Source of the DNA: Hydrogenophaga sp. PBL-H3
GTDB lineage: Bacteria > Pseudomonadota > Gammaproteobacteria > Burkholderiales > Burkholderiaceae_C
Direction: 5' to 3'
Assembly: GCF_010104355.1 (NCBI RefSeq)
Contig: NZ_CP044972.1
Coordinates: 1,426,001 to 1,490,000, forward strand
DNA: 64,000 bases
A model generated the notes under the pieces. The model ran no database searches, was not told where the DNA came from, and was given only the letters and a program-made list of their open reading frames with translations. Below are positions 51,186 to 61,784 of this stretch, piece after piece. The stretch's first letter is position 1; each line of letters opens with the position of its first letter. Made by a program: the position numbers and the translations under genes.

Positions 51186-52259
51186 TCATGCCGTTTCGGG
51201 CAGGCGCAGTCTGAGCAGCGCGCGCACGAAACCATGGTCACTGCGGCTGCGGTCGCGGCCTTCGAACAGGTGGTCGTTGAACACCTCCACCCGTCGCACA
51301 TCGCCGATGGCGCCGCGGCTGCTGGCCACGAACTCCTCGCTCACCAGCACCTGGTCGAGCACCTCCGGGTAGCCCTGGTGGATGTGTGAATAGGCCACGT
51401 CACGGCGCAGCGCCGCCTCACCCTGCACATCCCACGCGCTGAACAACGCGTTGTCGCGCGCGCCCTTGTCGTAGGCCACCTGCGAGGTGGCGGCAATGAG
51501 CTGGGTGGTCACGCTGTGTGGGCTGTCGTTGAGGTCGCCCATGAGCACCAGCGGCAGGCGCGTGCGGTGCAGCAGTTCCACCACCTTGAGGCGCAGCGCG
51601 AGCGCTTCGCTGGCGCGCATGATCAGCGAGCGCATCGAACCCAGCGCCTGCACAGCCGGGTCGTCGGTGTCTTCGATGGTCTTGCCGCTGGCGTCTTCCA
51701 GGTACTTGGGCCGTTTGCTCTTGAGGTGCGCCGTGATCACGCACACCGGCTGGCCGTGTTTGAGGCGCAGCGTGGCCACCAGCGGCGGGCGCTCGAAGCG
51801 GGTGTGGGTGCCGATGCCGGGCACCTGCACCACGGCGGCGGCGGGGAAGTTGACGAGGGACTCGACCGACTCCAGTTTCAGCCGGGTGACGATGCCCACG
51901 CGCGGCGTGCCTTGCGCGCCGACCTGTCCCGGGCCGTTCTCGGCGCCGGGCACCACCACCGAGCTGTATTGCAGTCCGCTGCGTGCCACGGCCGCGCGCA
52001 GGGCGAGTTCGTCCCACACCTCCTGCACCGCAATCACGTCGGCATTGAGCGCCTTGAAGCGGTTGCCCAGCCACTCGACCTTGCGATCGAACTCGGTCTG
52101 GCTGTAGGGGTCCTGCCCCTCGTAGAAGTGGCGCCCGGGTTGTGCCAGGTTGAGCACGTTGCAGGTGGCCACCATGAGCGTGGCCCAACGTGGCGACGCC
52201 CCGTTGCCGATGAAGGCAGACGGGGCGTCGGGAGAGGGGAGCGTGCGGTCGTTTGGCAT
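51186..52259 (-). CDS. Endonuclease/exonuclease/phosphatase-family protein
   Basis: 357 residues without a signal peptide. EEP fold signatures: VATCNVLNL near the start (metal Asn), VIAVQEVWDE (Glu), THLK-like ITAHLKSK, GDLNDSPHSV (Asp/Asn pair), and the C-terminal SDHGFV (catalytic His). A metal-dependent phosphodiesterase, either nuclease or phospholipid/nucleotide phosphatase; the substrate cannot be told from sequence. Convergent with the cupin-like gene. Confidence 0.88.
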   Translation of the reverse strand: MPNDRTLPSPDAPSAFIGNGASPRWATLMVATCNVLNLAQPGRHFYEGQDPYSQTEFDRKVEWLGNRFKALNADVIAVQEVWDELALRAAVARSGLQYSSVVVPGAENGPGQVGAQGTPRVGIVTRLKLESVESLVNFPAAAVVQVPGIGTHTRFERPPLVATLRLKHGQPVCVITAHLKSKRPKYLEDASGKTIEDTDDPAVQALGSMRSLIMRASEALALRLKVVELLHRTRLPLVLMGDLNDSPHSVTTQLIAATSQVAYDKGARDNALFSAWDVQGEAALRRDVAYSHIHQGYPEVLDQVLVSEEFVASSRGAIGDVRRVEVFNDHLFEGRDRSRSDHGFVRALLRLRLPETA

Positions 52260-52286
52260 GACCGCACTGTAGTTCAGCTGCTGCGT

Positions 52287-54107
52287 TCAGCGAATCCGGC
52301 CGTAGTTGGTGCGCAAGGGGTCGGCATTGCCGCCACCACCGCCACCACCACCACCCGCATTGCGCGGGCCGCCTCGGCCACCGCCGCCGCCCTTGCCACC
52401 ACGGTTGCCCGTGCGCATGGCGTCAATGCTGGTGCGCAGCGGATCGGGCTGACCGCCCGGGTTGGCCGTGCGTGGGCGCGGCTCCTTGATGCGCAGGCTG
52501 CCCAGGTGGGCATTGGGGCCGGGCTGGCGCTCGGCACCGGGTTCGCGGTCTTCACGCGGGCCACGGTCTTCGCGCGGTGCGCGGTCCATGCGGTCACCCC
52601 GATCGGCCTGCTGGCGCGGTGGGCGCTGGCCCTGGCCGCCGGCGTTGCGTGGGCCGTTGTTGCCGCGCGGCTGGCCATTACCACCGCCGTTGCCATTGGC
52701 GCGCTGACCACCACCACGGCGGCCTTCGCCGCGCGGTCCGTCGATCTGGGCGCCGTCACCGGCCGGGCGCTGGCGCTGGCCACCGCCGCCACCGTTGCCG
52801 CGGGCCTGCTGCGGCTCACCGGCTTTCTTCTCGCGCACGCGCTGCATCATTTCCGTGCGCGCAGCCTTGGCGGCTGCGGCCATCACGTCGCGGCTTGGCG
52901 GCTTGCCGGCTCCGCCCCAGATGGTCTGGCGGCCCATGGCGATGGGCTCGGCCTTCTCACCCGGCTCGGGCATGAACTCGGGGAACATCTGCACCGGAAT
53001 GCGCTGCTTGGTGAAGCGCTCGATTTCCATCATGAAACCTTCTTCGTCCAGGCTCACGAGGTTGACGGCTTCACCGCTGTTGCCCGCGCGGCCGGTGCGG
53101 CCGATGCGGTGCACATAGTCTTCGCTGACGTTCGGAATCTCGTAGTTCACCACGTGCGGCAGCTCGTCGATGTCGATGCCGCGTGCCGCGATGTCGGTGG
53201 CCACCAGGGCGCGGATGTCGCCGCTCTTGAAGCCGGCCAGCGCCTGGGTGCGGGCACCCTGGCTCTTGTTGCCGTGCAGGGCCATCGCCTGGATGCCGTT
53301 CTTCGTGAGGAACTCGGCCACGTTGTTGGCGCCGAACTTGGTGCGGGTGAACACCAGCACCTGGCTCCAGTTGTGCTGGTTGATGATGTGCACCAGCAGG
53401 GCTTTCTTCTTGCCACGGCCCACCGGGTGGATCACCTGGGTGATGCGCTGCACGGTGGTGTTGCGCGGGGTCACCTGAATGTGCAGCGGGTCCTTGAGCA
53501 GGTTGCTCGCGAGGTCGCGGATTTCGTCGCTGAAGGTTGCGGAGAACAGCAGGCTCTGCTTTTCTTTCGGCACCAGCGCCAGGATCTTCTTCACGTCGTG
53601 GATGAAGCCCATGTCGAGCATGCGGTCGGCTTCGTCGAGCACCAGCATCTGCACGCCGGAGAGGTCGAGGAAACCTTGTTGCTGCAGATCGAGCAGGCGG
53701 CCGGGGGTGGCCACCAGCACGTCCACGCCGCGCTTCATGGCGTTGATCTGCGGGTTCATGCCCACGCCGCCGAAGACGACGGTGGAGGTCAGGGTCAGGT
53801 GTTTGCCGTAGGTGCGCACCGACTCTTCGACTTGCGCGGCGAGTTCGCGGGTGGGCGTGAGCACCAGCGCACGGATGGCCACGCCGCCGAAGCGGTTCTT
53901 GGCGCGCTCGCCGTCGGCCAGTCGTTGCAGCAGGGGCAGGGTGAAGGCAGCGGTCTTGCCGGTGCCCGTCTGGGCGCCACCGAGCAGGTCGCGCCCGGCC
54001 AGCACGGCGGGAATCGCCTCGGCCTGGATGGGGGTGGGAGTTTCGTAGCCATGCTCACGCACGGCTTGCACGATGGCCGGGGCCAGATTCAGATCGTCAA
54101 AGGTCAT
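52287..54107 (-). CDS. DEAD-box RNA helicase (RhlE-like) with long RGG/Gly-rich tail
   Basis: 606 residues from the ATG at 54107 ([12 protein letters not shown]). Q motif, [14 protein letters not shown], a TPGRLLDL motif, DEAD in [17 protein letters not shown], and [10 protein letters not shown] are all present. The last ~190 residues are low-complexity, rich in Gly, Arg, Asn and Pro with RGG-type sequences ([26 protein letters not shown]), probably an RNA-binding disordered tail. The frame continues 25 codons upstream but lacks support. Divergent from ettA. Confidence 0.95.
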   Translation of the reverse strand: MTFDDLNLAPAIVQAVREHGYETPTPIQAEAIPAVLAGRDLLGGAQTGTGKTAAFTLPLLQRLADGERAKNRFGGVAIRALVLTPTRELAAQVEESVRTYGKHLTLTSTVVFGGVGMNPQINAMKRGVDVLVATPGRLLDLQQQGFLDLSGVQMLVLDEADRMLDMGFIHDVKKILALVPKEKQSLLFSATFSDEIRDLASNLLKDPLHIQVTPRNTTVQRITQVIHPVGRGKKKALLVHIINQHNWSQVLVFTRTKFGANNVAEFLTKNGIQAMALHGNKSQGARTQALAGFKSGDIRALVATDIAARGIDIDELPHVVNYEIPNVSEDYVHRIGRTGRAGNSGEAVNLVSLDEEGFMMEIERFTKQRIPVQMFPEFMPEPGEKAEPIAMGRQTIWGGAGKPPSRDVMAAAAKAARTEMMQRVREKKAGEPQQARGNGGGGGQRQRPAGDGAQIDGPRGEGRRGGGQRANGNGGGNGQPRGNNGPRNAGGQGQRPPRQQADRGDRMDRAPREDRGPREDREPGAERQPGPNAHLGSLRIKEPRPRTANPGGQPDPLRTSIDAMRTGNRGGKGGGGGRGGPRNAGGGGGGGGGNADPLRTNYGRIR

Positions 54108-54358
54108 TTTTTTGGAGGCGCCCGTCCAGGGCGCTGGGGGCATCGGCCACTCCGTGAGCTGCTTCGGTGTTGGAAGCGGCACCCGGCCAGTCTGGGGCAG
54201 ATGGATTCAGGGGTTTGGTGCCGCCAGTGGTTGGCGAGCACCCCAGCGAAGGGCTGGTGTTGAGCCAACTGAAGTGCCCAACGAGCCGTATTGTCGCATG
54301 CTGGGATAATTGACGGTTTCGCGCCGAGCCTCGGCGCAGATTTCTCAGGCACACAGCA

Positions 54359-56019
<1,661 letters not shown>

Positions 56020-56020
<1 letters not shown>

Positions 56021-56559
56021 TGCAGGACGTCGAAGCCGCCACGCGCCACTGGCTGGAAAAGGCCGTCATCGGCCTGAACCTGTGCCCGTTCGCACGGGCG
56101 GTGTATGTGAAGAACCAGGTGCGCATTGTGGTGAGCCAGGCGCGCCACCTCGATGCATTTCTGGACGATCTCGACCGCGAGCTCGACCTGCTGGTGAACA
56201 CGCCGGCCGAGGAGATCGACACCACACTGCTGGTGCACGCCACGCTGTTTCCCGACTTCGAGGTGTTCAACGATTTCCTCAATGTGGTCGACGATGTGGT
56301 GGCCGAGCACGAGCTTGAAGGTGTGATCCAGGTCGCGCCGTTTCACCCCTTGTTCCAGTTCGAGGGCACCGAGCCCGACGACGTGACCAACTGCACCAAC
56401 CGCGCGCCGTTTCCCACCCTGCACCTGCTGCGCGAGGCAAGCGTGGAGCGCGCTGTGGACACCGAGGGTGGTGACGCCGACGCGATCGTCGAGCGCAACC
56501 TGCAGACCTTGCGCGATCTGGGTGCCGACGGCTGGCGGGCCCTCATGTCTAAAGACTGA
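56020..56559 (+). CDS. DUF1415 family protein
   Basis: 179 residues. Sequence features: HWLEKAVIGLNLCPFARAVY (with a GLNLCPFA motif), TTLLVHATLFPDFEVFNDFL, and GVIQVAPFHPLFQFEGT followed by NCTNRAPFPTLHLLRE. These are the conserved blocks of the widespread DUF1415 family, whose function is unknown. Overlaps the ettA stop by one base, so it is co-expressed with the translation factor. Confidence 0.92.
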
Positions 56560-56665
56560 ACAGCCGGGACATTCGGTTTCTTTTTCTGGTTGTGCGTGGC
56601 TGGGTGGGTGGTCACAATGGTCCCAGTGCCTCGTCTTGGACCCCTGTCTGAAGGAAACCGCCCGC

Positions 56666-58753
56666 ATGGATGCCGATCTCCAGGCCTTTGACGCCTGCCT
56701 CAAGGAGGCCCTCGTCCAGACGCGCGAGTGGGTCCCGCGCTGGCTGGACCGGCTGAATGCCGGACTCAAGGACAAGGAACTGTCGGCGCGTCACCTCAAT
56801 GACAAGCAGGCCTTCGTGGAGGCGCGCACTGCCCTGGAATCCCGCCGCGACCTGATTGCCACCCACTTCCTTGCGGCGCTGGCCGATGCGGTGGGCAATG
56901 CGATGCCGGGCAACGACTTCCAGGCCCAGTCGGGCAAGGCGGTGAGTTTTGACGAACTCGAACTCATGGGGGACGACCAGGTCCAGGAAACCGTCGAGCT
57001 TGCGCGGGTGCAGCAGATCGTCAACATGACGGTCGATCACGAAATTGTGGAACTCACTGCGCGCCTGTGCACGACCCTGGGCATGCAGGTGGTCACCGTG
57101 GAGGCCAACCCTCTGCGCGCCGACGTGATCGTCAGCGCCCTGATGAAAACGCTCAAGGGCTTGAACGTGGGGCCGGCCATCCGCTCGCGCTGGCTGCAGA
57201 CGGGCGCCATCTCCCTGGGCAATGAACTGCAGGGCCTCTACACGCGACTGAGCAACCAGCTCGATCGCATGGGGGTGGAGCCAGCGGGTTATGCGGTGGT
57301 GCAGATGCCCGAGGGCCGTCCGAATTCCGGCTTTGCCCCACTGGGCGAGCGCAGCAGCCCGACGCAGGACGAAGCAGCCCCGGGCAACGACGCCCTGCTC
57401 ACGCTGGACCACCTGCACCAGCTGCTGGTGGGCAACCTGGGGCAGCCGGACGATGAGCCCCGGCGCGAAGCCGGCACCACGGGCGCTGGCAACGCCATGG
57501 TGCGAACGCTTGCCAGCGAAGTGGTGTCGCTCATGCTCAAGCAAATCTCAGCCGACGAGCGCCTGCTGCCGCCAGTGCGCGAGATGCTGCAAGGCATGAA
57601 GCCTGCGCTGCTTCAGGTGGCGCGGACCGACCCGCGTTTCTTCGCCGACCGGCAGAACCCCGCGCGCCGCTTGCTCGACGCCATCACAGAACACAGCCTG
57701 GCCTACACCAACGAGCAAGACCGTGGCTACGCCGCGTTCTCGCGCCAGGTGCGCGGCATCATCGACACGCTGCAGAAGCCCGGGTCAGATCTGGCCGATC
57801 GTTTTCCCGGACTGCTGCAGCACTTCAACCGCTCGCAGACCGAGGCCATGGCGCCCGAACAGGTGCAGGCGCGCGGCCTGGCCGTGAAGACCCTGGTGCG
57901 GGTCGAGCAGCGCAACCTGCTGGCCGAGCGCGTGGCTGCGGAGTTTCGATCCCGCAACGACTTTGACCGGTCCCCCGGGGTGGTCCGGCGATTCCTCACC
58001 GGCCCCTGGGCCCAGGTGGTGGCGCAGGCCCGGCTGGAGGTTTCCAACGCCACCGGGCTGGGCACGTCGGAGGTGCCGTCGATGCGGTACTCAGACATCC
58101 TGCCCGACCTGCTGTGGTCCACACAGCTGGCGGTGGCGAGCCTGAACCGCCCACGCCTGGTGAAGGTGATTCCGAGTCTGCTGCGAACCTTGCGCGAAGG
58201 GCTGGACTCGATCGACTATCCACGCGAACAAACCGAAGCCTTCTTTCAGACCTTGATGGGTTTGCACGAGGCCGCATACAAAACCCAGCGCGCCGAGCCG
58301 CTGCAGGATGTTCAGCCCAGCCAGCAGTTTGAGGACGACACCGAGCCCTGGATGCAGCCCGCCGAGGCGCGCGACACCTGCTTCATGGACGACTCCTTGT
58401 CCGACACCCAGCCGTCCTTTGTGGACACCCAGCCCATGCAAAGGGAGTGGGTGGAGCTCAAGGCGGAGATGGTGGCCCAACCGCCTTCACAGCTCAGCGC
58501 GGGCACCTGGGTGGACCTGTGGCAGGACGGTCAGGCCGTGCGCTGCCAGATCACCTGGGCCAGCCCGCACGGCACGCTGTTTCTGTTCTCCGGCGCCAAC
58601 GGCCGCTCGCTGTCCATGACCCGCCGCGGCCTGGACCGGCTCATCGAGCAGGACAAGCTGCGGGTGGTGGCGGACCACGGCGTGGTCAACCAGGCGCTCG
58701 ATGAAGTCGCTCGTCAGGCCTGGCTGAACAGCGCGAAGACTGACGGCATTTAA
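56666..58753 (+). CDS. DUF1631 domain protein
   Basis: 695 residues from the ATG at 56666. DUF1631 blocks: an N-terminal helical region with FDELELMGDDQVQETVELARVQQIV, then ANPLRADVIVSALMKTLK, a central helical part, and a C-terminal PilZ-like/beta end with LSAGTWVDLWQDGQAVRCQITWASPHGTLFLF. Betaproteobacterial proteins of this family are sometimes mislabelled thymidine phosphorylase; no such catalytic motif is seen. Function unknown, perhaps c-di-GMP- or envelope-related (guess). Followed by the repeat array. Confidence 0.88.
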   Translation: MDADLQAFDACLKEALVQTREWVPRWLDRLNAGLKDKELSARHLNDKQAFVEARTALESRRDLIATHFLAALADAVGNAMPGNDFQAQSGKAVSFDELELMGDDQVQETVELARVQQIVNMTVDHEIVELTARLCTTLGMQVVTVEANPLRADVIVSALMKTLKGLNVGPAIRSRWLQTGAISLGNELQGLYTRLSNQLDRMGVEPAGYAVVQMPEGRPNSGFAPLGERSSPTQDEAAPGNDALLTLDHLHQLLVGNLGQPDDEPRREAGTTGAGNAMVRTLASEVVSLMLKQISADERLLPPVREMLQGMKPALLQVARTDPRFFADRQNPARRLLDAITEHSLAYTNEQDRGYAAFSRQVRGIIDTLQKPGSDLADRFPGLLQHFNRSQTEAMAPEQVQARGLAVKTLVRVEQRNLLAERVAAEFRSRNDFDRSPGVVRRFLTGPWAQVVAQARLEVSNATGLGTSEVPSMRYSDILPDLLWSTQLAVASLNRPRLVKVIPSLLRTLREGLDSIDYPREQTEAFFQTLMGLHEAAYKTQRAEPLQDVQPSQQFEDDTEPWMQPAEARDTCFMDDSLSDTQPSFVDTQPMQREWVELKAEMVAQPPSQLSAGTWVDLWQDGQAVRCQITWASPHGTLFLFSGANGRSLSMTRRGLDRLIEQDKLRVVADHGVVNQALDEVARQAWLNSAKTDGI

Positions 58754-58756
58754 CGC

Positions 58757-59125
58757 GCCCCCACGCTCCCCCGCTTCGCGAGGTCCGCTGCCCCCCGAGG
58801 GGGCTGTTTTGCCTTGGGGCGGCCCGGCGGCAAAACGTTGCCCCCACGCTCCGCCGCTTCGCGGGTCGCTGCCCCCCGAGGGGCTGTTTTGCCTTGGGGC
58901 GGCCCGGCGGCAAAAACGTTGCTCCCACGCTCCGCCGCTGCGCGGGTCGCTGCCCCCCGAGGGGGCTGTTTTGCCTTGGGGCGGCCCGGCGGCAAAACAT
59001 TGCCCCCACGCTCCGCCGCTTCGCGAGGTCCGCTGCCCCCCGAGTGGGCTGATCCGGCTTGGGGCGGCCCGGCGCCGGATCTGTTGCCCCCACCGCGCCC
59101 CCACGCTCCGCCGCTTTGCCTCTAG
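58757..59125. repeat. Tandem array of the GC-rich palindromic repeat
   Basis: Four full units start at 58758, 58841, 58922 and 59003 (period about 81-83 bp) and a partial unit starts at 59098. Each has CCCCCACGCTCC, CGCTTCGCG, the GCCCCCCGAGGGGGC palindrome, CTTGGGGCGGCCCGGCGG and an A-rich CAAAAC tail. The units differ by a few bases. They leave reading frames open on both strands, which explains the long false ORFs here. The array fills the 368-bp gap between two convergent genes; no real gene is seen in it. Confidence 0.93.
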
Positions 59126-60447
59126 GTTTTTCTCAGCAGCTTCTTGCGCACGAGGTGGATGTTGTTGCGCAGCGCGTAAAGCTCATCGGTGTACGACAGC
59201 GGCACCACCACTTTCTCCACCTTCGACTCCATCGCGTCGAGTTGCTCGACCAGTTCGGGTGCCTTGTCGGGTGCGGCCTCGAAGCGTTGTTCCACGTCGC
59301 GCAGTTCGGCGTACCAGCGGAACACCCGCTTGCGAATGCGGAAGGTGTAGAGCGGGGGCACGATGCGCGAGAGCGGCAGCGCCAGCGCCAGGATCAGGCC
59401 CATGGCCAGCCACATGCGTTCGATCAGGTTGGCGAGCCAGAACGGCAGGTAGCGCTGCAGGAAGGGCGCGCCGTTCTTGATGGCGCGCGAGGCCTCTGGC
59501 GAGATCGGTACCTCGCTGTGTTCCAGGCTGGGGTATTCGCGCGCCTTGCTGAACCAGCCGGAACCACCGTGCATCCCGGTGGCCGTCTGGGCAAACAGCT
59601 GCAGGATGGCCGGGTGTGTGCCGGCACCACTGAGCAGGCTGGTGGTCGATGCGACCAGCCGCACGTCCCGGCTCGGTATGTTGCGCGCCAGGTCCACCAC
59701 GCCTTGGGGCATCACCACCGGCGTGAGGTAGCCAAAGCGTCTTGAGTAGGCTTCGCTTTGTGCGAAGTCCAGCAGCTTCACGCCCGGCGTCTGCAGCAGC
59801 ATCTGCACCATCACCGACTCCGGCGCCGAAGCGAACACCACAGCATCGATTTTTCCCCCCAGGAAAGCCACGGTGGCCGGGGTCTGCTCCAGTTGGCTCA
59901 GGCGCAGCTGTTTCGGGTCCACGCGGTTCACATCGAGCAGGGTGGAGAACAACCGTGGCACGCCGCTGCCTGCGGTGCCCACGTTCACCCGCCAGCCGCT
60001 GAGCTCGGCGAGGTTGTTCACGGTGGATGAGTTGCGCAGGCGCCTGGCCGAGTCTTCGCGGTAGAAAAGCCACAGCGGCTCCACGAACAGGCTGCCCAGC
60101 GAGCTGATGTTGTCTTCCTCGTCGTAGCCGATGTCGGCCGTGCCGCCCTGAACGAAGCCAAGATCGGCTTTGCCCTGGCGCAGCAGTTCAAGGTTGGCCG
60201 ACGAGCCTTCGGATGACAGCAACTCGACCGTGATGCCGTAACGTGCCAGCGCTTCAGCGTAGCGTTTGCCGAATTCGGCGTAGGCGCTTTGATCCGGGCC
60301 GGTGGCCAGCACCACCCGCTTGGGCGGCGTGGGGTTGAGCCACCAGTAGGCCGCGCCCAGCAGCGCGATGGTGAGCAGGGCAAACGGGCCGAATGACACC
60401 ACCATCTCGCGCAGCGAGATGAGGGTGTAGCGAAGGGTTTTGGGCAT
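59122..60447 (-). CDS. Solitary membrane-anchored TAXI-family solute-binding protein
   Basis: 441 residues. TM at about 18-37, then a TAXI (TRAP-associated extracytoplasmic immunogenic) domain: VVLATGPDQSAYAEFGKRYAEAL, GKADLGFVQGG, then WRVNVGTAGSGVPRLFSTLL and FLGGKIDAVVFASAP. After residue ~335 come a second TM (LANLIERMWLAMGLILALALPLSRIV) and a charged, coiled-coil-like C-terminal tail that would lie in the cytoplasm. No TRAP permease genes are adjacent. The two-TM layout with a cytoplasmic tail suggests a sensor or scaffold role rather than transport. Confidence 0.87.
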   Translation of the reverse strand: MPKTLRYTLISLREMVVSFGPFALLTIALLGAAYWWLNPTPPKRVVLATGPDQSAYAEFGKRYAEALARYGITVELLSSEGSSANLELLRQGKADLGFVQGGTADIGYDEEDNISSLGSLFVEPLWLFYREDSARRLRNSSTVNNLAELSGWRVNVGTAGSGVPRLFSTLLDVNRVDPKQLRLSQLEQTPATVAFLGGKIDAVVFASAPESVMVQMLLQTPGVKLLDFAQSEAYSRRFGYLTPVVMPQGVVDLARNIPSRDVRLVASTTSLLSGAGTHPAILQLFAQTATGMHGGSGWFSKAREYPSLEHSEVPISPEASRAIKNGAPFLQRYLPFWLANLIERMWLAMGLILALALPLSRIVPPLYTFRIRKRVFRWYAELRDVEQRFEAAPDKAPELVEQLDAMESKVEKVVVPLSYTDELYALRNNIHLVRKKLLRKT

Positions 60448-60517
60448 GCCGTGACCTTAGCACGGCACCTTGCAAAGCTTTGTTGAAAACCTGTTGCCGC
60501 GGGCCTGACCATCTCGC

Positions 60518-61249
60518 TCAAGGCAAGGGTTCGATGCTCATCACGGTGTAGGCGCCGTTGACCTGCATGGCAGTGAAACGCACCTTGTCGCCCGCCTTGA
60601 CCTTGCCCAGCAGGGCCGGGTCGTTCGCCTGAAAAACCATGGTCATGGGTGGCATGTCCAGGTTCTTGATCTCGCCGTGCTTGAGCGTGATCTTGCCGGC
60701 GGCGCTGTCCACCTTGCGCACCTCGCCTTCGGTCGTGGGCAGCGCCTCGGTGCCTGTGGCTGTGCGCTTGAAGCCTGCCGTGTTGCCCGCGTAATGCTGG
60801 TACACGCGGCCTGTGCCGTCGGGCTGCACCAGCACCACGTCGTAGGCGTCGCGGCGCTCGCCATAGACGGCGCCATCCATGCCCGGGCTGCCCACCGGCA
60901 TGCCGGGCACGGCCAGGCCGATGGCCTTGGGTTTCTCGGTCAGCAGGCGGCGGATCTCGCGCGCGTTCACATGGCCTTCGATTGCGTAGCCACCGATCAG
61001 ACCGGTGTGGCAAGAGGCGAACTTCTCGGGCAGGCCCAGGCGCTTGCGCACGGCGGCGTTGCCGGTGTCGAAAACCTGCACCTGGAAGCCATCGGCCTGC
61101 AAGTGGCTCACCCAGTCGTGGCAGCAGCCGCAGCTGGGGTCTTTCCAGACCTGCAGCACCGGCAGGGCGGGTGGCGTTTGTGCCCAGGCGGGCAGCACTG
61201 CGGCGGCGGTGATGGCTGCGGCAGCGCTGATGAGGGAACGTCGTTGCAT
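60518..61249 (-). CDS. DUF411-CusF fusion, exported copper-binding protein
   Basis: 243 residues from the ATG at 61249, which has AGGAG upstream. Signal peptide (SLISAAAAITAAAVLPAWAQ). Then a DUF411 domain with KDPSCGCC (C40, C42, C43) and RKRLGLPEKFASCHTGLIGGYAIEGHV, followed by a CusF-like OB-fold copper domain (VRKVDSAAGKITLKHGEIKNLDMPPMTMVF). DUF411 and CusF are usually separate; here they are joined. Fourth gene of the copper operon. It probably binds Cu(I) in the periplasm. Confidence 0.9.
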   Translation of the reverse strand: MQRRSLISAAAAITAAAVLPAWAQTPPALPVLQVWKDPSCGCCHDWVSHLQADGFQVQVFDTGNAAVRKRLGLPEKFASCHTGLIGGYAIEGHVNAREIRRLLTEKPKAIGLAVPGMPVGSPGMDGAVYGERRDAYDVVLVQPDGTGRVYQHYAGNTAGFKRTATGTEALPTTEGEVRKVDSAAGKITLKHGEIKNLDMPPMTMVFQANDPALLGKVKAGDKVRFTAMQVNGAYTVMSIEPLP

Positions 61250-61266
61250 GGTGGTCTCCTGGTGAA

Positions 61267-61764
61267 TCAAGCTTTGGGCGCAACGCGGATGGTGCCGCGC
61301 ATGCCAGCGGAAAAATGGCCGGCGATCAGGCAGGCGAACTCGAAGTCGCCCGGTCGATTGAAGGTCCAGACGATCTCGCCTTGCTTGCCGGCCGGCACGT
61401 GCGCCATATAGGGCTCCTCGTGTTGCATGTTGGGAAACTTCAGCATCATCTCGGCGTGGGCCTTGAGCTCATCTTGGGTGCCGATCACGATCTCGTGCAG
61501 CACCTGGCCCACATTGACGGCGCGGATGCGCAGCGTGTCGCCCTCGCGCACATTGAGGTGGTTGGGCGTCATCTTCATGTCGTCGCTCATGCGGATGTCC
61601 ACCGTGCGCCGGGCCTTGGCCGGCTCGGCGGCGATGCCCCAGGGCTTCTGCTCCTTGACCACCGGGCCGGTGGCCTTGGGGTGCTGGTCACCGTGGGCAA
61701 AGGCGCGCGGCAGGGCCAGCGCCAGGGGAAGGGTCAGCAGGCTGCGTCGGGTCTGGAAGGTCAT
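61267..61764 (-). CDS. Cupredoxin-type copper protein
   Basis: 165 residues. Signal peptide (SLLTLPLALALPRAFA), then a cupredoxin fold with likely type-1 copper ligands H90 (GQVLHEIVIG) and C145-x4-H150-x4-M155 in FACLIAGHFSAGM. The TFNRPGDFEFACLIAGHF block is typical of the plastocyanin/azurin-like proteins of copper-resistance clusters. Lies between the multicopper oxidase gene and the DUF411-CusF gene and probably carries copper or electrons. Confidence 0.92.
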   Translation of the reverse strand: MTFQTRRSLLTLPLALALPRAFAHGDQHPKATGPVVKEQKPWGIAAEPAKARRTVDIRMSDDMKMTPNHLNVREGDTLRIRAVNVGQVLHEIVIGTQDELKAHAEMMLKFPNMQHEEPYMAHVPAGKQGEIVWTFNRPGDFEFACLIAGHFSAGMRGTIRVAPKA

Positions 61765-61784
61765 GCGTGTTCTCCGTGAAAGTT

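Noticed and set aside
58757..59125. CRISPR-like regular repeat array
   Set aside because: Units are contiguous with no unique spacers and no cas genes are near.
58487..59480. Several overlapping open frames on both strands at the repeat array
   Set aside because: All are produced by translating the repeat units in different frames; no conserved protein features.
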